Part shown: positions 1 to 58,464 of the stretch, in pieces
How positions within the stretch are numbered: position 1 is the stretch's first letter
How the letters are laid out: every line of letters begins with the position of its first letter
Source of the DNA: Sebastes aleutianus
Lineage: Eukaryota; Chordata; Actinopteri; Perciformes; Sebastidae
NCBI GenBank assembly: GCA_916700875.1
Contig: CAKAKS010000067.1
Coordinates: 30,301,933-30,365,932, forward strand
DNA: 64,000 nucleotides
Reading direction: 5' to 3'
Position numbers and translations under genes: made by a program
Notes under the pieces: model-generated
Seen by the model: only the letters and a program-made list of their open reading frames with translations
Told to the model about the DNA's origin: nothing
Databases searched by the model: none

Positions 1-605
1 ACTAGTACGATTCAAACTACTTTTGCCATTCATGTGTATGGGGTTTCTCATTACAGATATCCACAATTCAGTTGTGGACATCCGTAATTCAGTTGTGGAT
101 ATCCGTAATTCCAGTTTAAGATATCTAAAATGTAATTCTGACTAGTTAGAATTCCAGTTCAAGATATCTTTAATTCCCCATAATTGTTGATATCTACATT
201 GTCCTTTTTAGATCAAATTAAATTTTGACTAGTCAGAATGACGTTGTAGATCTCTTGATCTGAAATTATGACTGGTCAGAATGATGAGGTAGATATCTCA
301 AGCTGGAGTTACAGATAGTCAAAATGTAATTACGGATATCTAGAATTAGAGTTTTGACTAGACGAAATGACGTTGGCTATTCAAACATGCTGTGGCGCTG
401 CACTGCAGCCGTATGGGTTTATAAAGTGTGTCTGGAGACAATAAATCTACAATACACTTTCTACCACAGCTCTAATGAACAAAGCTCTCGTTGGCCTGTT
501 AACTGTCGTTTTGACTAGTCACAATGACGTTATAGATATCTGGAATAATAATTCTGACCAGTCAAAATGCAATTGTGGATATCTCTAGTGTTAATTCCGG
601 ATAGT
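1..605. repeat. Degenerate array of palindromic GATATC / ACTAGT modules
   Basis: Two short modules alternate. One centres on GATATC and the other on GACTAGTCAGAATGACGTT-like sequence. The latter recurs near 224, 268, 353 and 510 with substitutions, and each copy is followed shortly by an AGATATCT-like word. A unique-looking stretch at about 375-505 interrupts the array. The array continues to the left window edge, so its full size is unknown. Confidence 0.7.
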
Positions 606-2639
606 CAAGCTATGAAATGTTAAAACGGCTTGCCATAGACTGATTTGACCCAATCAAGAAGTGAACGTGGGTGTCTTCTCCGATTCTGTTTGTCCAGACT
701 AAATCGCAACGCCGGAGTTTTAATACTAAAACGGGGTCAGCAGCATTTTTAAACGTCTCTGTTTTAGAGGCTCGAAAACACCAGAGGAGTGTGGACGCTA
801 GGCATTAACGTAACAAAAGTTCAAACGTATTTAGTGGGGATGCAGCTGAAGTGGAAGTGTGATGTTTTCCACATTTGCATATGCGAAAACGGAATGATTG
901 AAACAAGAGGCAGGCACCTCAGGTGGTAACCAATGGATACCAGTGGATGGGAAACAACAGAGTAAATATATGTCGAGTCTTAACTCCACTGTCTCGGAAT
1001 ATTTAGAATGAAATTGTACACATTACTAAGTGGTGCAGTCTATTTACTGAAGGACTCCTAGTGCGACTGTATACACATAAACACAAGCTCGTACACAAAG
1101 AGAGACGCACACACACACACTAGATCCATCACTCATGTGCCCAACCAGGAGGAACTGAAGAGGTCACAACCTCTGAGCTGTGAAACACCCGGCTGCCACA
1201 GACTGAGTGTGTGAGTAAGAGTTAGTGATCACAGGGCTTAGTGAAGCATGGAGCATGGACCGCTAGACTGACGGATGTGAGGATCAATCACATTTCCTTC
1301 TATAGATACTGATCAGCGGGGTTAACACTACTGTCGGATGAGTTTTGCAGGTCAGGTGGAAAGTAGCGTTGTTCACCTTTCTTCTTCTTCAGTCGGCACC
1401 AAAGAACAAACACTATTATCATTATACATAATAAATCAACTCAAACATCAAATTAGCAACTTTTTTTTCCAGAAGGAACGATGGCTGCTTTTGCCATTTG
1501 GTATTGTTTTTGCTGTGAAGTTGTACAAAGATATCTGAAGAAGTTTTTACAGCCATTATAAAGGGTTATTCCCCCCCCCCAGGACCAATGACTCTGCAGT
1601 AGTTATGGGTATTTATCGCTCCAGCTCCGATCACCAGTGATGGAAACATGACAATTTCCGCCCCTTTTCCAGCGCTATGCAATGTGATGCGTGTTGAAGT
1701 GAATATATCATTAATAAAATCAACAGAGATTTGGACAATTATCATAATTTATTAACATACAATTAATATGCTATCCTCAAAGCCACCAGACTCCATTGAC
1801 AGAAACAGAAATTTTACCTGACTGATCGTCGTAAAATACATTTCATTCAAACTTGACAGAAACAAAATAAAACTCCTCAAAACCGTCTTTGTTAGTCTTT
1901 CCACTGTTCCCACTGCTTTTTTTCGCATAAGTCAAAAGGCAAATGAGGGTTGTTTGACCACTCATAGCCACCCTCCGTGCAAACGTCATCATCCAAAATT
2001 AGTATTGCAGAGAATTGCTAGAATAATAAAAGGCATCGGACTCAGTGTGCAAAGACCTTCAGTCTTGACGAAAGTCTTTTTGGGTCCATTGGCATCACAT
2101 GACGGATCCAGTTGTAATTCCACCGTTTGGCCACTATGTCACATTTGCTTCAAATGCGGAGCTCTTGCTGGGGGCTTGATGGAACCATGCAAGGAGCGTG
2201 ATCAGTTGAATTTAGACTTCCCAGGCAGGATATAGAGTAGCTAGATCAAACTTTAACACTTATCAGTGTTTGTCCTCATCAGCTTTTTCAGTCGTATTGC
2301 TCCCTTCTCTCACTCTTCCTCTCTGGCTTTATCACTTCTTTCTTTTCTCTTTTTTCGGGCAACACTCGTCCAAGTCCCTTCTATTTTCTGAACTTGTCGT
2401 GTGCGATCTCCTGACGTGGACGCTTTTCTGTCAGATCAGAGAGAGCGAGATGGGAAGAGGCAAAGAGAGTTGAGAGCAGTATTGCCAGATCCCAAAAGAA
2501 GCAACTCTTCTCCCAAAAAGAGCCCAAAACAAAGCGACCTTACCTACCACAGTATGAGAAAGAGAGACGGCCACTCGATTACTTCATATATACGTATGAA
2601 TTTATTTTGGATTGCATACATTTAATTTCATTTTTGCGT

Positions 2640-2890
2640 TGCATTGCATTTCATTTTTGAATAAATTTTTAGCTTGTAATTTAATATTTTTCTTGTCAAC
2701 TGAACTCAATGTAGAAGAACATTTTATTAGATTCTTTTGTATAATTGTTTAGCTTGTAACTTAAGTCAACTAAACTTAAAGTAGTAGAACATTTTATTTA
2801 ATTTTTGTATACATTTTTAGCTTGTAACTTTACATTTGTCTTGTCAACTAAACGTAAACAAGTTGAACATTTAATATAATTTTTGCATTT
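2640..2890. repeat. AT-rich tandem repeat, three degenerate copies
   Basis: The word AGCTTGTAA followed by T-rich sequence, CTTGTCAACT and GAACATTTTA recurs with AGCTTG starting at 2671, 2751 and 2819, giving periods of about 80 and 68 bases. There is no coding potential. Confidence 0.6.
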
Positions 2891-3262
2891 TTGCAAAGAC
2901 TGTGAATCCAATGTCAGTAAGCCTCGTTAAAGAGAACGCTGCTGTGTTTCTTTCATGTTTTTCAGAATAACATGTTGAACCAGATCAGCATGTTGTGCTC
3001 GTATATCACAATTATGGCAAACTGCCTTCGAATCGTCGGAGAGAGACAGGAGCCCAAATAAGCAACTACACTTTAGAAACAAGCCCCAAAAAGAAACGCA
3101 ACCCGCGACTACCGATATTTCTAAGCGGCTTACCAGGAAAACAAGCCCAAAGTCACTTCTAATAAGCCGACTTGGCAACTCTGGTTGTGTATGAGAGAGT
3201 CAGATGTGGCTTCATTGAGAAGGTGGAAACTTGATCGGGCTGAGGAATGTGTCAGGCAGCCC

Positions 3263-3265
<3 letters not shown>

Positions 3266-3305
<40 letters not shown>
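3266..3305. repeat. (CT)n microsatellite
   Basis: A pure CT run of about 20 units sits within a longer pyrimidine-rich stretch that continues to about 3360. It is followed by short TG runs at 3423-3445 and 3643-3662. Confidence 0.9.
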
Positions 3306-3309
<4 letters not shown>

Positions 3310-4309
3310 CCCCTCCCTCCCCTCCCCTCTCTCGCTCTCTCTCTCTCTCTTTCCTCTCGGCCCCTTTTATCCCGAGGAAGAGGGAGGGCCAAAGCAGCAG
3401 GCAGGGGTCAGCGCTGGGGGAGGTGTGTGTGTGTGTGTGTGTGTATGCATGCATCGCCCACTGGAAAAGAGTCAGAGGCGGGGAACGGTGGGGGTTGGGG
3501 GAGGTGAGGGGGGGAGTGGGGACCTGGAGTGAGTGTGTGTGTGCATGCATGTGTTGGGGGAGGGGTCGTTGGTAATCTTTGTGGCAGAAAATGGCGTCTA
3601 ATGATAATGAAGGCCACGCTGCTGACCACTCCACGGCCACAACTGTGTGTGTGTGTGTGTGTGGGCAGAGGAAACGTGGGGGGTGGTGTTGGTGGGGGTG
3701 TTGCATTCTCAGCCTCTTTATGCGAGTGTGTGTTGGTAAACTAGCTCTTATCTGTTGTCAGGCTTTCCTCCATCTTGAGTGGCGGCCCGGAGCTCCCAGG
3801 TTAATTTAGCATAATAATGGCTGCCGGCCATTCACTGCTACTCTAAAATGGTGGACCGCTGCAATCACACAACTATCTCCTCTTTTATTCTTTCTTCTCC
3901 CTTCCCCTCCCTCCAGTCCCACCTCTTCCTGCTGAAGAGGAGTGTATCCTTTCATCTTTCCCCTCTCCACCTCCCCCCCCAACCCACATCTATCATATCC
4001 CCCCCATCTCCCCTCTTCCTCTCTGTCGGTCTGTCCCTCTGTAAGCTGAGGGTTGAGGGTTGAGCTGTTTGTCCCGTGTTGTCTTTGGCGCTTTAAGTTT
4101 CCATATTTGTTTAAATGAAGTTCAGCGTGGCTCCCATGAAGTTCAGGATCTTCGTTAGTCATGGTTCATTCCCCGTAGGAAAGCAATACAGTGTCTTTTT
4201 TAAATTACATTATATCATTTCTTCATGTGATTAGATGTTGAAGTAGTTTTTCTTTAGAAGAATTGTTTCCTGACTTATTAGAATACACTCTTAATCTTAA
4301 AAGCATTAA

Positions 4310-4830
4310 AGCTGCAGTGGGTAGAATTTGAGCAAATATGATTAAAAAAAGTGATTTTTCTAGAACGGTCACTATATCCTCACAGTAGTGCATGAGACAG
4401 GTAATCTGAAAAAAATCCAGATGTGTCCTCCGGTGCTCCTAATAGCATCTGAAAGATTTCACAGACCGGAGGAAAACAACCAATTACTGTAATGCCTATT
4501 TCTCTCCTCAAATGTTCTCAGAAACATCTTGTAGTGTACTGTTTAGCTGTAAAATGAGAAAGTTGAGAGCCATGTTGAGATCTGTTGAGGAAATACCAAG
4601 CACCGCCCACCAGCCGGAGCACAGCCAATAGGAACGCTCTCTCTCTCTCTCTCAATGAAATGACCTGTGATTGGTCAAAGTCTCCCGTCACGGGCTAGAT
4701 TTCTTAAAGCCTGAAAACAGAGCCATGAGGAGGAGCAGAAGTCTCTCAGAACACTTGAATTACAATATGCTGAAAGGTTATTATGGAATTTTTGCCCAAT
4801 GATGCCAAAAACATTCTGCCTACTGCAGGT
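4310..4830. mobile_element. TTAA-flanked non-autonomous element (family F), copy 1
   Basis: Terminal inverted repeats resemble AGCTGCAGT-GG-AGAATT and -TTCTGCCTACTGCAGGT. The element lies between TTAA at 4306-4309 and TTAA at 4831-4834. It contains no open frame. Related copies lie at 9940-10215 (partial), 33133-33667 and 42552-42935. TTAA target duplication is typical of the piggyBac superfamily, but I cannot assign the family from the termini. Confidence 0.7.
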
Positions 4831-5109
4831 TTAAAGCTGTAAAATGAACTTGGTGTAGAGAAAATCCTCTTCATGGTCCATTAGCACGTATGTTCCATTA
4901 CATTTTTGGGGGATTTGTGACATTTCCACCAGTGGGTGGAGAAATTAACCCCAAAGTTCAGGGTTTTTCATGTGGCCCATACCACGCTGCAGTCTTGTTT
5001 TCTTTCTGCTCAAAGTATTTGCATCTATGTTTGAACACACTACAGAGCAGACCGAAGGTTTCACTTCCTTTTATTTACAGGTTTGTGGCGATGTCACTTC
5101 CAAGTCAAG

Positions 5110-5650
5110 TCATATTAGCTAAAGGCATTGGTGCCAACTATGTCATGCTAGCTTGTTGCGAAGGAGTTTAAATAACACTCAAACTTCCAAAGCTAAATTT
5201 TGGCGAGGAAAAAGTGGCATGGTCATTTTCAAAGGGGTCCCTTGACCTCTGACCTCCAGATATGTGAATGTAAATGTGTTCTCTGGGTACCCACGAGTCT
5301 CCCCTTTACAGACATGCCCACTTTATGATAATCAAATGCAGCTTTGGGGGCAAGTCATAGTCAAGTCAGCACACTGACACACTGACAGCTGTTGTTGCTT
5401 GTTGCCATGTTATGATTTGAGCATATTCTTTATGCTAAATGTAGTACCTGTGAGGGTTTCTTGACAATATTTGTTATAGTTTTGTGTTGTTAATTGATTT
5501 ACAATAATAAATATATACATATATTTGCATAAAGCAGCATATTTGTCCACTCCCATGTTAATAAGAGTATTAAATACTTGACAAATCTCCCTTTAAGAAA
5601 CATTTTTGAACACATAAAAAATGTGAGGTTAATCACCATTAATTATTTTT
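5110..5650. mobile_element. hAT-type MITE family A, copy 1 (partial)
   Basis: It shares several hundred bases with the full copy at 13780-14473 in opposite orientation, including the words GGGGTCCCTTGACCTCTGACC, GGGTACCCACGAGTCTCC and CATATTTGCATAAAGCAGCAT in part. The expected end GACAGCCCT is not present, so this copy is truncated. Confidence 0.7.
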
Positions 5651-6020
5651 ATTGTTTGATAGCTCTAACTTTTATATGATTTCTTCTAAGCTGATTCATG
5701 GATGTGATTGGAAAGAGTGTGTTCAACTGATTCCAGCAGTATGCGTTTTGCCTAATTCTCAAAAAGGGTGTAAGTTTTGCTTCATTCAAAGGGTTAAAAT
5801 ATGCCTTATTGTCAACGGCAACAATAGTTTGAGCAGGCCGACTTGATCTCAACGAAGAGACGACAAATGGAAACCTCAGATGCATTCAGCGCTATTAGTT
5901 TCAGCTGTCTAGGAAGGTGTGCACGTGTGAGCGATAGGGGAGAGAATCATGTGGTTTACTCGTCCAGTCAGCTCACTCCTCTCCTTTGACCTTGCCTTCT
6001 CTCTCCATCCCTCTTTTCCT

Positions 6021-6058
<38 letters not shown>

Positions 6059-6501
6059 ACTCCCTCTCTGTCTACCTCTCTCAGAGGAAGTACATCTATA
6101 AATAACCCAGCTCTCAGCTGCCACACCCTTCCCTCAGTGTGTGTGTGTGTGTGTAGGGGTGATTTGTTTGCAGCACACACAAACAAGTCAGACATGCATG
6201 CAGGCACCTTGCTTTGTGCGTGTCTGCAGACTCGTGTGCAAATACAGCACTTTTTTCAACACCGAAGTGTGTGTGTGTGTTGCCTTCTGGCCGCTGGTGT
6301 TGTTTTTTGTTGCCATGGGTTGAGTGTGTGCACGGGGGGTTCGGTGGTATGACTCATCACGGCAGCAGGTGTCCCTTACACTCCACCCATCCCCCTGTTT
6401 TTTGTCTCTTTTTCCCTCCCTATATTTTACTCCACTGCTCTGCTTCCTGTCTTTCCTTTATCCCTCCTCCTCCCCGATCTGAAAGGAGCATCTCAACCCC
6501 T

Positions 6502-6503
<2 letters not shown>

Positions 6504-6542
<39 letters not shown>
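6504..6542. repeat. (CA)n microsatellite
   Basis: A CA run of about 19 units is followed by a shorter imperfect CA run to about 6569. Confidence 0.9.
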
Positions 6543-6544
<2 letters not shown>

Positions 6545-6695
6545 ACGGACGCACGCACACACACACACAGCGCACCACAGCTGGCCAGCATGTGTGAGTG
6601 CCAGGCTATAAGCCCATGAGTATACAGCAGCGTGAATGACAGACATTGAGGATGGGCCGGTGCACACCTGGGCAGGACTAGCCTTATATGGAGAT

Positions 6696-7793
6696 TAGGG
6701 ATGTTAGCAATTAACCGTTTAACCGATTAATGCTTTAAAAATTAAATAGTTAAATGGTCAAAAGAAATATTTAAAATTAATTAAAAAGCTGAGCAAAACT
6801 CAGAGGAGCGGCTTGTCAGTTTTAGGAGAAAAGCTGGTCCACCTTAACAGCCCACCTTAAGAGAGTCTGAGCCGGAGTTACAGATACAGGAAGTTGACTC
6901 GGGTTGTAGCCATGGATGTATTAAGAGAACTGGATACAGCGTTGGAGGCGGGGCCCCGTTCATTCCTATGAGAGTTGCTCAGTGGAGCTTGAAGCCGAAA
7001 TGGCTCGACTTCCATCTGGAAAAGTACCCGGATCTTGGGCATATGGAACATGCGCAGTAGCGTCCGCTCGCTCCCAACGTCACGCCGTCGTCACGGCATG
7101 CGCTTCATTCCTCGGTCTGGGTCTCATTCACATGAACGGAGGAAGGGAAATAACTCTGGATTCGGCTATTAGTGCGTTTTACAACTTTAAAAACTTAATT
7201 TTTTTAAATAAGGGCTATTTGGTGTTCGTACTGGGAAGTTGATTCACCTAAAAAAAAATTATCCGCTGAGTTACAGACGTCTCTTTCCCATTGTAAGTCT
7301 ATGGGAAAAAGTATTTTTTGGCCCAATGGCATCACGTGACGGACACTGAAGTTGCCATACCGCCGTTTGGCCACTACGAAAGTCGGGATCGGCGACCGGC
7401 GCACTTCCTGGGGGGATATGTTGTAGCATTAATTCACGGCCAAATAAACTGTACACACACTGCTACAGCTACGTTCACAGCTATAACTCCACCGACAACC
7501 CCACGCTCACCGCCACCACACACAAACACACGGTCTGTCGGTCACTCGCTATGGTTACGCCGGGCAGACACACCGCTGACAACCTCGCAGCTAAACTAAT
7601 GAACTGAAAAGGGGTATAATTTGTGCAGTGTTGACTTAAACACGCAGCACCCTGGCTGCTAGCGCTCCCGGACGGGTGAACTGGTGACTCAGTTGTCTGT
7701 TGTGCTCATACACGCACCGCTGTATGCAGTTAATAATCGGTTAACGAGGGTCGGTTATCAGTTATCATTAAACATTCTAAATTAGCATCCCTA
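6696..7793. mobile_element. hAT-like MITE (family G) with internal insertions
   Basis: The left end TAGGGATGTTAGCAATTAA and the right end TTAGCATCCCTA are inverted repeats. Words near the ends (CGGTTAACGAGGGTCGGTTATC) recur inverted at 44945-45500. The interior at about 6900-7440 contains other repeat sequence related to 2050-2140. I found no clean 8-bp target duplication, so the boundary or insertion mechanism is uncertain. Confidence 0.6.
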
Positions 7794-8273
7794 GTCAGAA
7801 TGAATAGAATATTGTGACACCGCTACACAGATGCGGTGTATTTACAGCGAAACTGTTTTTGACACGAGTCGGTGAACTTGTTTGGAGTTTATGGTGATTG
7901 ATTTCAACAGCGGAAGCATTTTGGGACCGCTAAACTAGACGGGAAATAAAAGTGAGAGATTGTTGGAGAGTTGAGGACTGAAGAGATGGACCGAGCAGGA
8001 AGAGTTGGGGAGGTGATGAACTGATTGAAGAGAGAAGTGAGGCCGTGAAGACGCTGGGAGGAAGAGAGGGGAGAAGGCAGCCAAGTGGAGAAGTGTGCGT
8101 GTGTGTATGTGTGTGTATGTGTGTGTGTGTGTGGCCAGATGGCTCCAGCGTGTGGCGACCAGCCAGAGGAACAGGTGCAGGTCACATGACCAGCCGTTAC
8201 CACGGAGATGGTGATTGCTTTTGGCGTGAGGATGAAAGGAGAAGGGCCCCAGGGACAGAGGGGGCGAGAGACA

Positions 8274-8361
8274 TGGAGAGAGAGAGAGAGAGAGAGAGGG
8301 AGGGAGGGAGGGAGGGAAAGAGGGAGAGAGAGAGAGGGAGGGAGAGAGAGAGAGCGAGAGA
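8274..8361. repeat. (GA)/(GGGA) purine-rich simple repeat
   Basis: GA runs alternate with GGGA runs. The polypurine strand could form a triplex, but there is no other evidence of function. Confidence 0.85.
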
Positions 8362-9229
8362 TCCAGGCATACAGTACTGCAAAGGGCAACACTCAGACTC
8401 AGACTAGGAAAGACACAGCACTCACATCTGTTGTACATTCTGTACTTTCTCTTTTATAGTAAGTTAGTAGAGCAGATGAATGTGTACTTGCGGCCTAAAT
8501 TTATAACTGTATGTTGGTATTTTAAGAAATCAACAATTTGTTAAACTGAACAGCACGGTTGGGTTTGGATAGCCCGATCCATTGTGGATCCGGTTCCAGG
8601 TTTGCAAAATACCCGGGTTCACAAGGCTCCTATGCTAACAAATCTGTTATGAAACCTTCCAGCTCTCCCCGCTCTTTTTCTTTTTTTTTTTTAAGCAAAG
8701 GCCAGTGTAGAAAACAATTCAGGTGGCAGGCTTCTCATTTTTATAGACCGTCGTTGTGGCCTGTTGATGTGACGAACATCCCCGGTGGCAGATTACACCT
8801 GTAGCTAGAGATGTTAGTTCCACAAGTAACTCTCATAGGTAACCAAAGGCCGTAAAGAAACTCACCTGTTGTCTGGTTAAGCTGGGCGTACACTGTACGA
8901 TTTAGAAATGTTGTGTACTTCCTACTCCTACTGTACGACTTTGTGATGTGAAGCCAAAGCTCATGATTTACGTGCTCACACTGTACGTGTAAAATAGAAG
9001 ATAAAACACGGCCGGTTGACTCCTGAAGGCTGATCTGGTTGTTGACAGTTGTCAATAAAGATTGGTTTGAAAGCTCCGAGGCAGGTAAAGTTAGTTAGCT
9101 AGAAGAGGTCTGTACGGGTCAAAATGCTAACGAGGCAGAAACGTGCTGCCTTGATCATCTGTGCCATCCTGTCTGCTGAAACGTATTAAAAAAGAAAAGA
9201 GGCGCCGGCGTAACGTTATATGGACTGGG

Positions 9230-9550
9230 CGTGACAAATAATCAACACGAAAATGCAGAATACTCGCCTGGGAATATTATATGTCTTGGGCTTTTATTGT
9301 GAAAGGGGAGGAGTGGATCTGGTCTGCGCTGCCTTTGTCGAGGTTGACAGAAGTAACAAAGTTTGCTGTCTTGGTTCGGACTATGGAGCCGTGAAGTTGT
9401 TTTCATAAATATAAGTGCAACTCAACGCGCTCCAATGGTGTGATTGGTTGATGCCTTTATTCGCGAGCTCAGAAAAAATCGTCCTCGTAAATATATAATA
9501 TATATATATACTGTATATAATAAATATATTGACGTGTGAGTTAATCGCAC
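9230..9550. repeat. Dispersed repeat family H, copy 1
   Basis: Shared words such as GGAGTGGATCTGGTCTGCGC, CTGCCTTTGT and GGCTTTTATTGTG recur at 39525-39650 and 40165-40500. There is no open frame, and the boundaries are approximate. Confidence 0.6.
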
Positions 9551-9939
9551 GAAAAAAACGCAGCGGGTATGTAAAGGCCTTATCTTGAGGCTTCCCATAA
9601 CTTCCACTGAGGCCTTGCTACAAGGCTTTTTATTTTACAAATATAGTTGTTTCAGATGTGTCATTAAAGGTGAAAGTGGAACATTTTTATGTGCCCTTTG
9701 GAAGGCAAGTGAAGGAAGTGGTTGCGGACAGACACCATTGTTAGAATCTGATGTTATTGACTTTCTTATAACATATAATACGCTAACGGAGACTCCATGG
9801 CACGCCTAAAATCCTGCAGTTGAAAATGGCTACATCTTAGACTGTATTTAGGAAGTGGACGTAGTCACCGTGACGTCACCCATTGGTTTGTAGACTGCTG
9901 TTTTTGAAATAGTCAATACAGTAACAGAATATTGATTCA

Positions 9940-10215
9940 TATTTGATCAGCGCTGCCTAGTTTGACCATTTGATCGCAGTGATTGACAGCTGCCTCCGTT
10001 GAATTGAACAGCCAATAGGAACTCTCTCTCTCTGAAATGACCTGTGATTGGTCAAAGCCTCCCGTCACGGGCTAGATTTTTATAAAGCCTGAAAACAGAG
10101 CCATGAGGAGGTGCAGAAGTCTCTCGGAAAACTTGAATTACAATATGCTGAAAGGTTATTATGGGATTTTTAGCCCAATGATGCCAAAAATATTCTGCCT
10201 ACTGCCACTTTGGAT
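9940..10215. mobile_element. TTAA-flanked family F, partial copy 2
   Basis: It matches the right half of family F: GACCTGTGATTGGTCAAAG, CCCGTCACGGGCTAGATTT, AATATGCTGAAAGGTTATTA and the end TTCTGCCTACTGC. The left end is missing. Confidence 0.65.
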
Positions 10216-10832
10216 TTGAAAGGATTTGATTTGAAGTAGATTCCACACTGGATTTGGATGCAATAAGAGTCCCAACCCTCATTATGTGTGTTGGTATTTG
10301 AAAAAATCTGTATTTAGTAAACTGCCTTCACAGTATTATGTGTGTTAATGGTCATGGCAGTAAAGTAACTGCGTACTGATAGACTGTGTGTGAAAGACAG
10401 AAGAGGGCTGCTGAGTGTCCTCTCGCCTTCCTCTGTGGTGTGTGTGTGCACACACTCTCTCCGATAGAGCCAGCTCCGCTTGCTTTCCATGCCAGAGATT
10501 AGAGGAAGCCTGGGGGCCTTTCAACCCCTCCCTGCCTCCCTCCCTCCCCCCATCCTCTTTCCTCTTTCTGGGGCCTCTCTCTCTCTCTCTCCTCTGTCCC
10601 TCTCCCTGTCTGTCTCTCTCCCTCCCTCCCTCTCTCCCTCCCTGTCTCTCTCTCTCTCTCTGGGCCCCCCTTTCTCTTCCTCTCTGTGCCTGTATCTCTC
10701 CATCTTGCTCCCTCCGCCTCCTCGCAGTCTTTCATCATATTAACCCCCTGTGTGCCAGAGCCTGAGGCACACTAATGATTTCTAAATGGGTAAATCAAAC
10801 ATGGCGACCGCCCTGGGACAGACAGGCACACG

Positions 10833-10836
<4 letters not shown>

Positions 10837-10889
<53 letters not shown>
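10837..10889. repeat. (CA)n microsatellite
   Basis: A pure CA run of about 26 units follows a pyrimidine-rich (CTC/CCT) stretch at about 10525-10730. Confidence 0.92.
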
Positions 10890-10891
<2 letters not shown>

Positions 10892-11254
10892 ATGCCTTGC
10901 AGTGTGTGAACTGTAAAAGAGTTAACACTTTGAGGGAGGGCTGTAAGAAAATATTGATACACATGAGTATCGCGATATTACCTTGTGCATTACCGTATCG
11001 ATTCTCCAAAGCGGTGGCCGTTAAGTGAACTTCAGTCAGCATCCTGTTGCTCTCACTCCGTCGTAGGCGCGCACGATCATCCTAGGCATCGGCCAAAACA
11101 GTGACGTGACATTACATTACAATCTACCTGTAATGTCCAACCTCCATGATACTAACTAGCTCGCCATTTGCAAATTACTTCATAAGATAACGTTACAAAG
11201 TAAAACCGTCCCGAGTCCTTTACACAGAAATCAGTCCACAAATAACGCTCCAAA

Positions 11255-11776
11255 CTTATGCTAAATATTGGCAAGCAAAAAACTGGCATTGCCATTTTCA
11301 AAGGGGTCCCTTGACCTCTGACCTCCAGATCAGTGAATGTAAATGGGTTCTCTGGGTACCCACGAGTCTCCCCTTTACAGACATGCCAACTTTATGATAA
11401 TCACATGCAGTTTGGGTTAAGTCATAGTCAAGTCAGCACACTGACACACTGACAGCTGTTGTTGCCTGTTGGGCTGCAGTTTGCCATGTAATGATTTGAG
11501 CATGTTGTTTTATGCTAAATGCAGTACCTGTGAGGGTTTCTGGACAATATCTATCATTGTTTTGTGTTTTTAATTGGTTTACAATAATAAATATATACAT
11601 ATATTTGCATAAAGCAGCATATTTGTCCATTCCCATGTTGATAAGAGTATTAAATACCTGACAAATTTCCCTTTAAGGTAAATTTTGAACAGATAAAAAT
11701 GTGCGATTAATCGTGATTAATTATGGACAATCATGCAAGTAATTGCGATTAAATATTTAATCGATTGACAGCCCTA
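11255..11776. mobile_element. hAT-type MITE family A, copy 2
   Basis: It has the same orientation as the 5110 copy and retains the right terminal sequence ATTGACAGCCCTA (11764-11776). The left terminus was not found, so the left border is approximate. Confidence 0.7.
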
Positions 11777-12040
11777 TTAAATTTATTAATTCATTTTTCT
11801 TCTGCTATGATAGTACCATGTTTTTAAAGTGAAATCAGTCATCCACAAAAGCAGAAGTATCATGAACCCGATGAACTGAGAGGAAGGGGCAAAACGAGAG
11901 TAGTAGTAGTATTTGCATGCAGTATACATTCGTTGTTTTTGCCTATTCTGAAATGGTGTATTTATTTTACTATGAAAGTTTTCCTTAAAGTTTAAAGTAA
12001 AGTTAAAGTTTTCAAGTGTTTTTTCGCTCTCTCCCTACAG

Positions 12041-58458
<46,418 letters not shown>

Positions 58459-58464
58459 AATAAA
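58459..58464 (+). terminator. AATAAA hexamer touching the stop codon
   Basis: TGA is followed at once by AATAAA (58459-58464). No clear GT-rich element follows within about 40 bases, so use as a cleavage signal is doubtful. Confidence 0.2.

Larger units (their letters stand above)
1..12040 (+). other. Non-coding region upstream of exon w1, probably a chd7 intron
   Basis: No open frame here resembles chd7 or any other protein I recognise, and the short frames present are microsatellite translations or lie in repeats. Exon w1 needs two codon bases from an upstream exon, so at least the part just before it must be intron. Identified contents are listed separately: palindromic repeat (1-605), AT-rich tandem repeat (2640-2890), microsatellites, several mobile-element copies, and one possible conserved non-coding block near 3590-3860. 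The stretches 605-2040, 7800-8270, 8360-9200 and 11060-11250 hold nothing I can name. Confidence 0.7.

Noticed and set aside
1954..2235. 93-codon frame with several Cys and His residues
   Set aside because: Its second half overlaps repeat sequence also found at 7270-7440, and the Cys/His spacing fits no zinc finger.
2401..2625. Lys/Arg/Ser-rich 74-codon frame considered as the missing upstream chd7 exon
   Set aside because: It lacks the Lys-Pro-Lys repeats and the Ser-Ala-Leu-Lys-Lys end of CHD7 and has no suitable phase-2 donor, so it cannot be joined to w1 with confidence.
3185..3744. Overlapping open frames on both strands around the CT and TG runs
   Set aside because: The proteins are Ser-Leu or His-Thr dipeptide runs translated from microsatellites, with no conserved sequence, splice context or codon bias.
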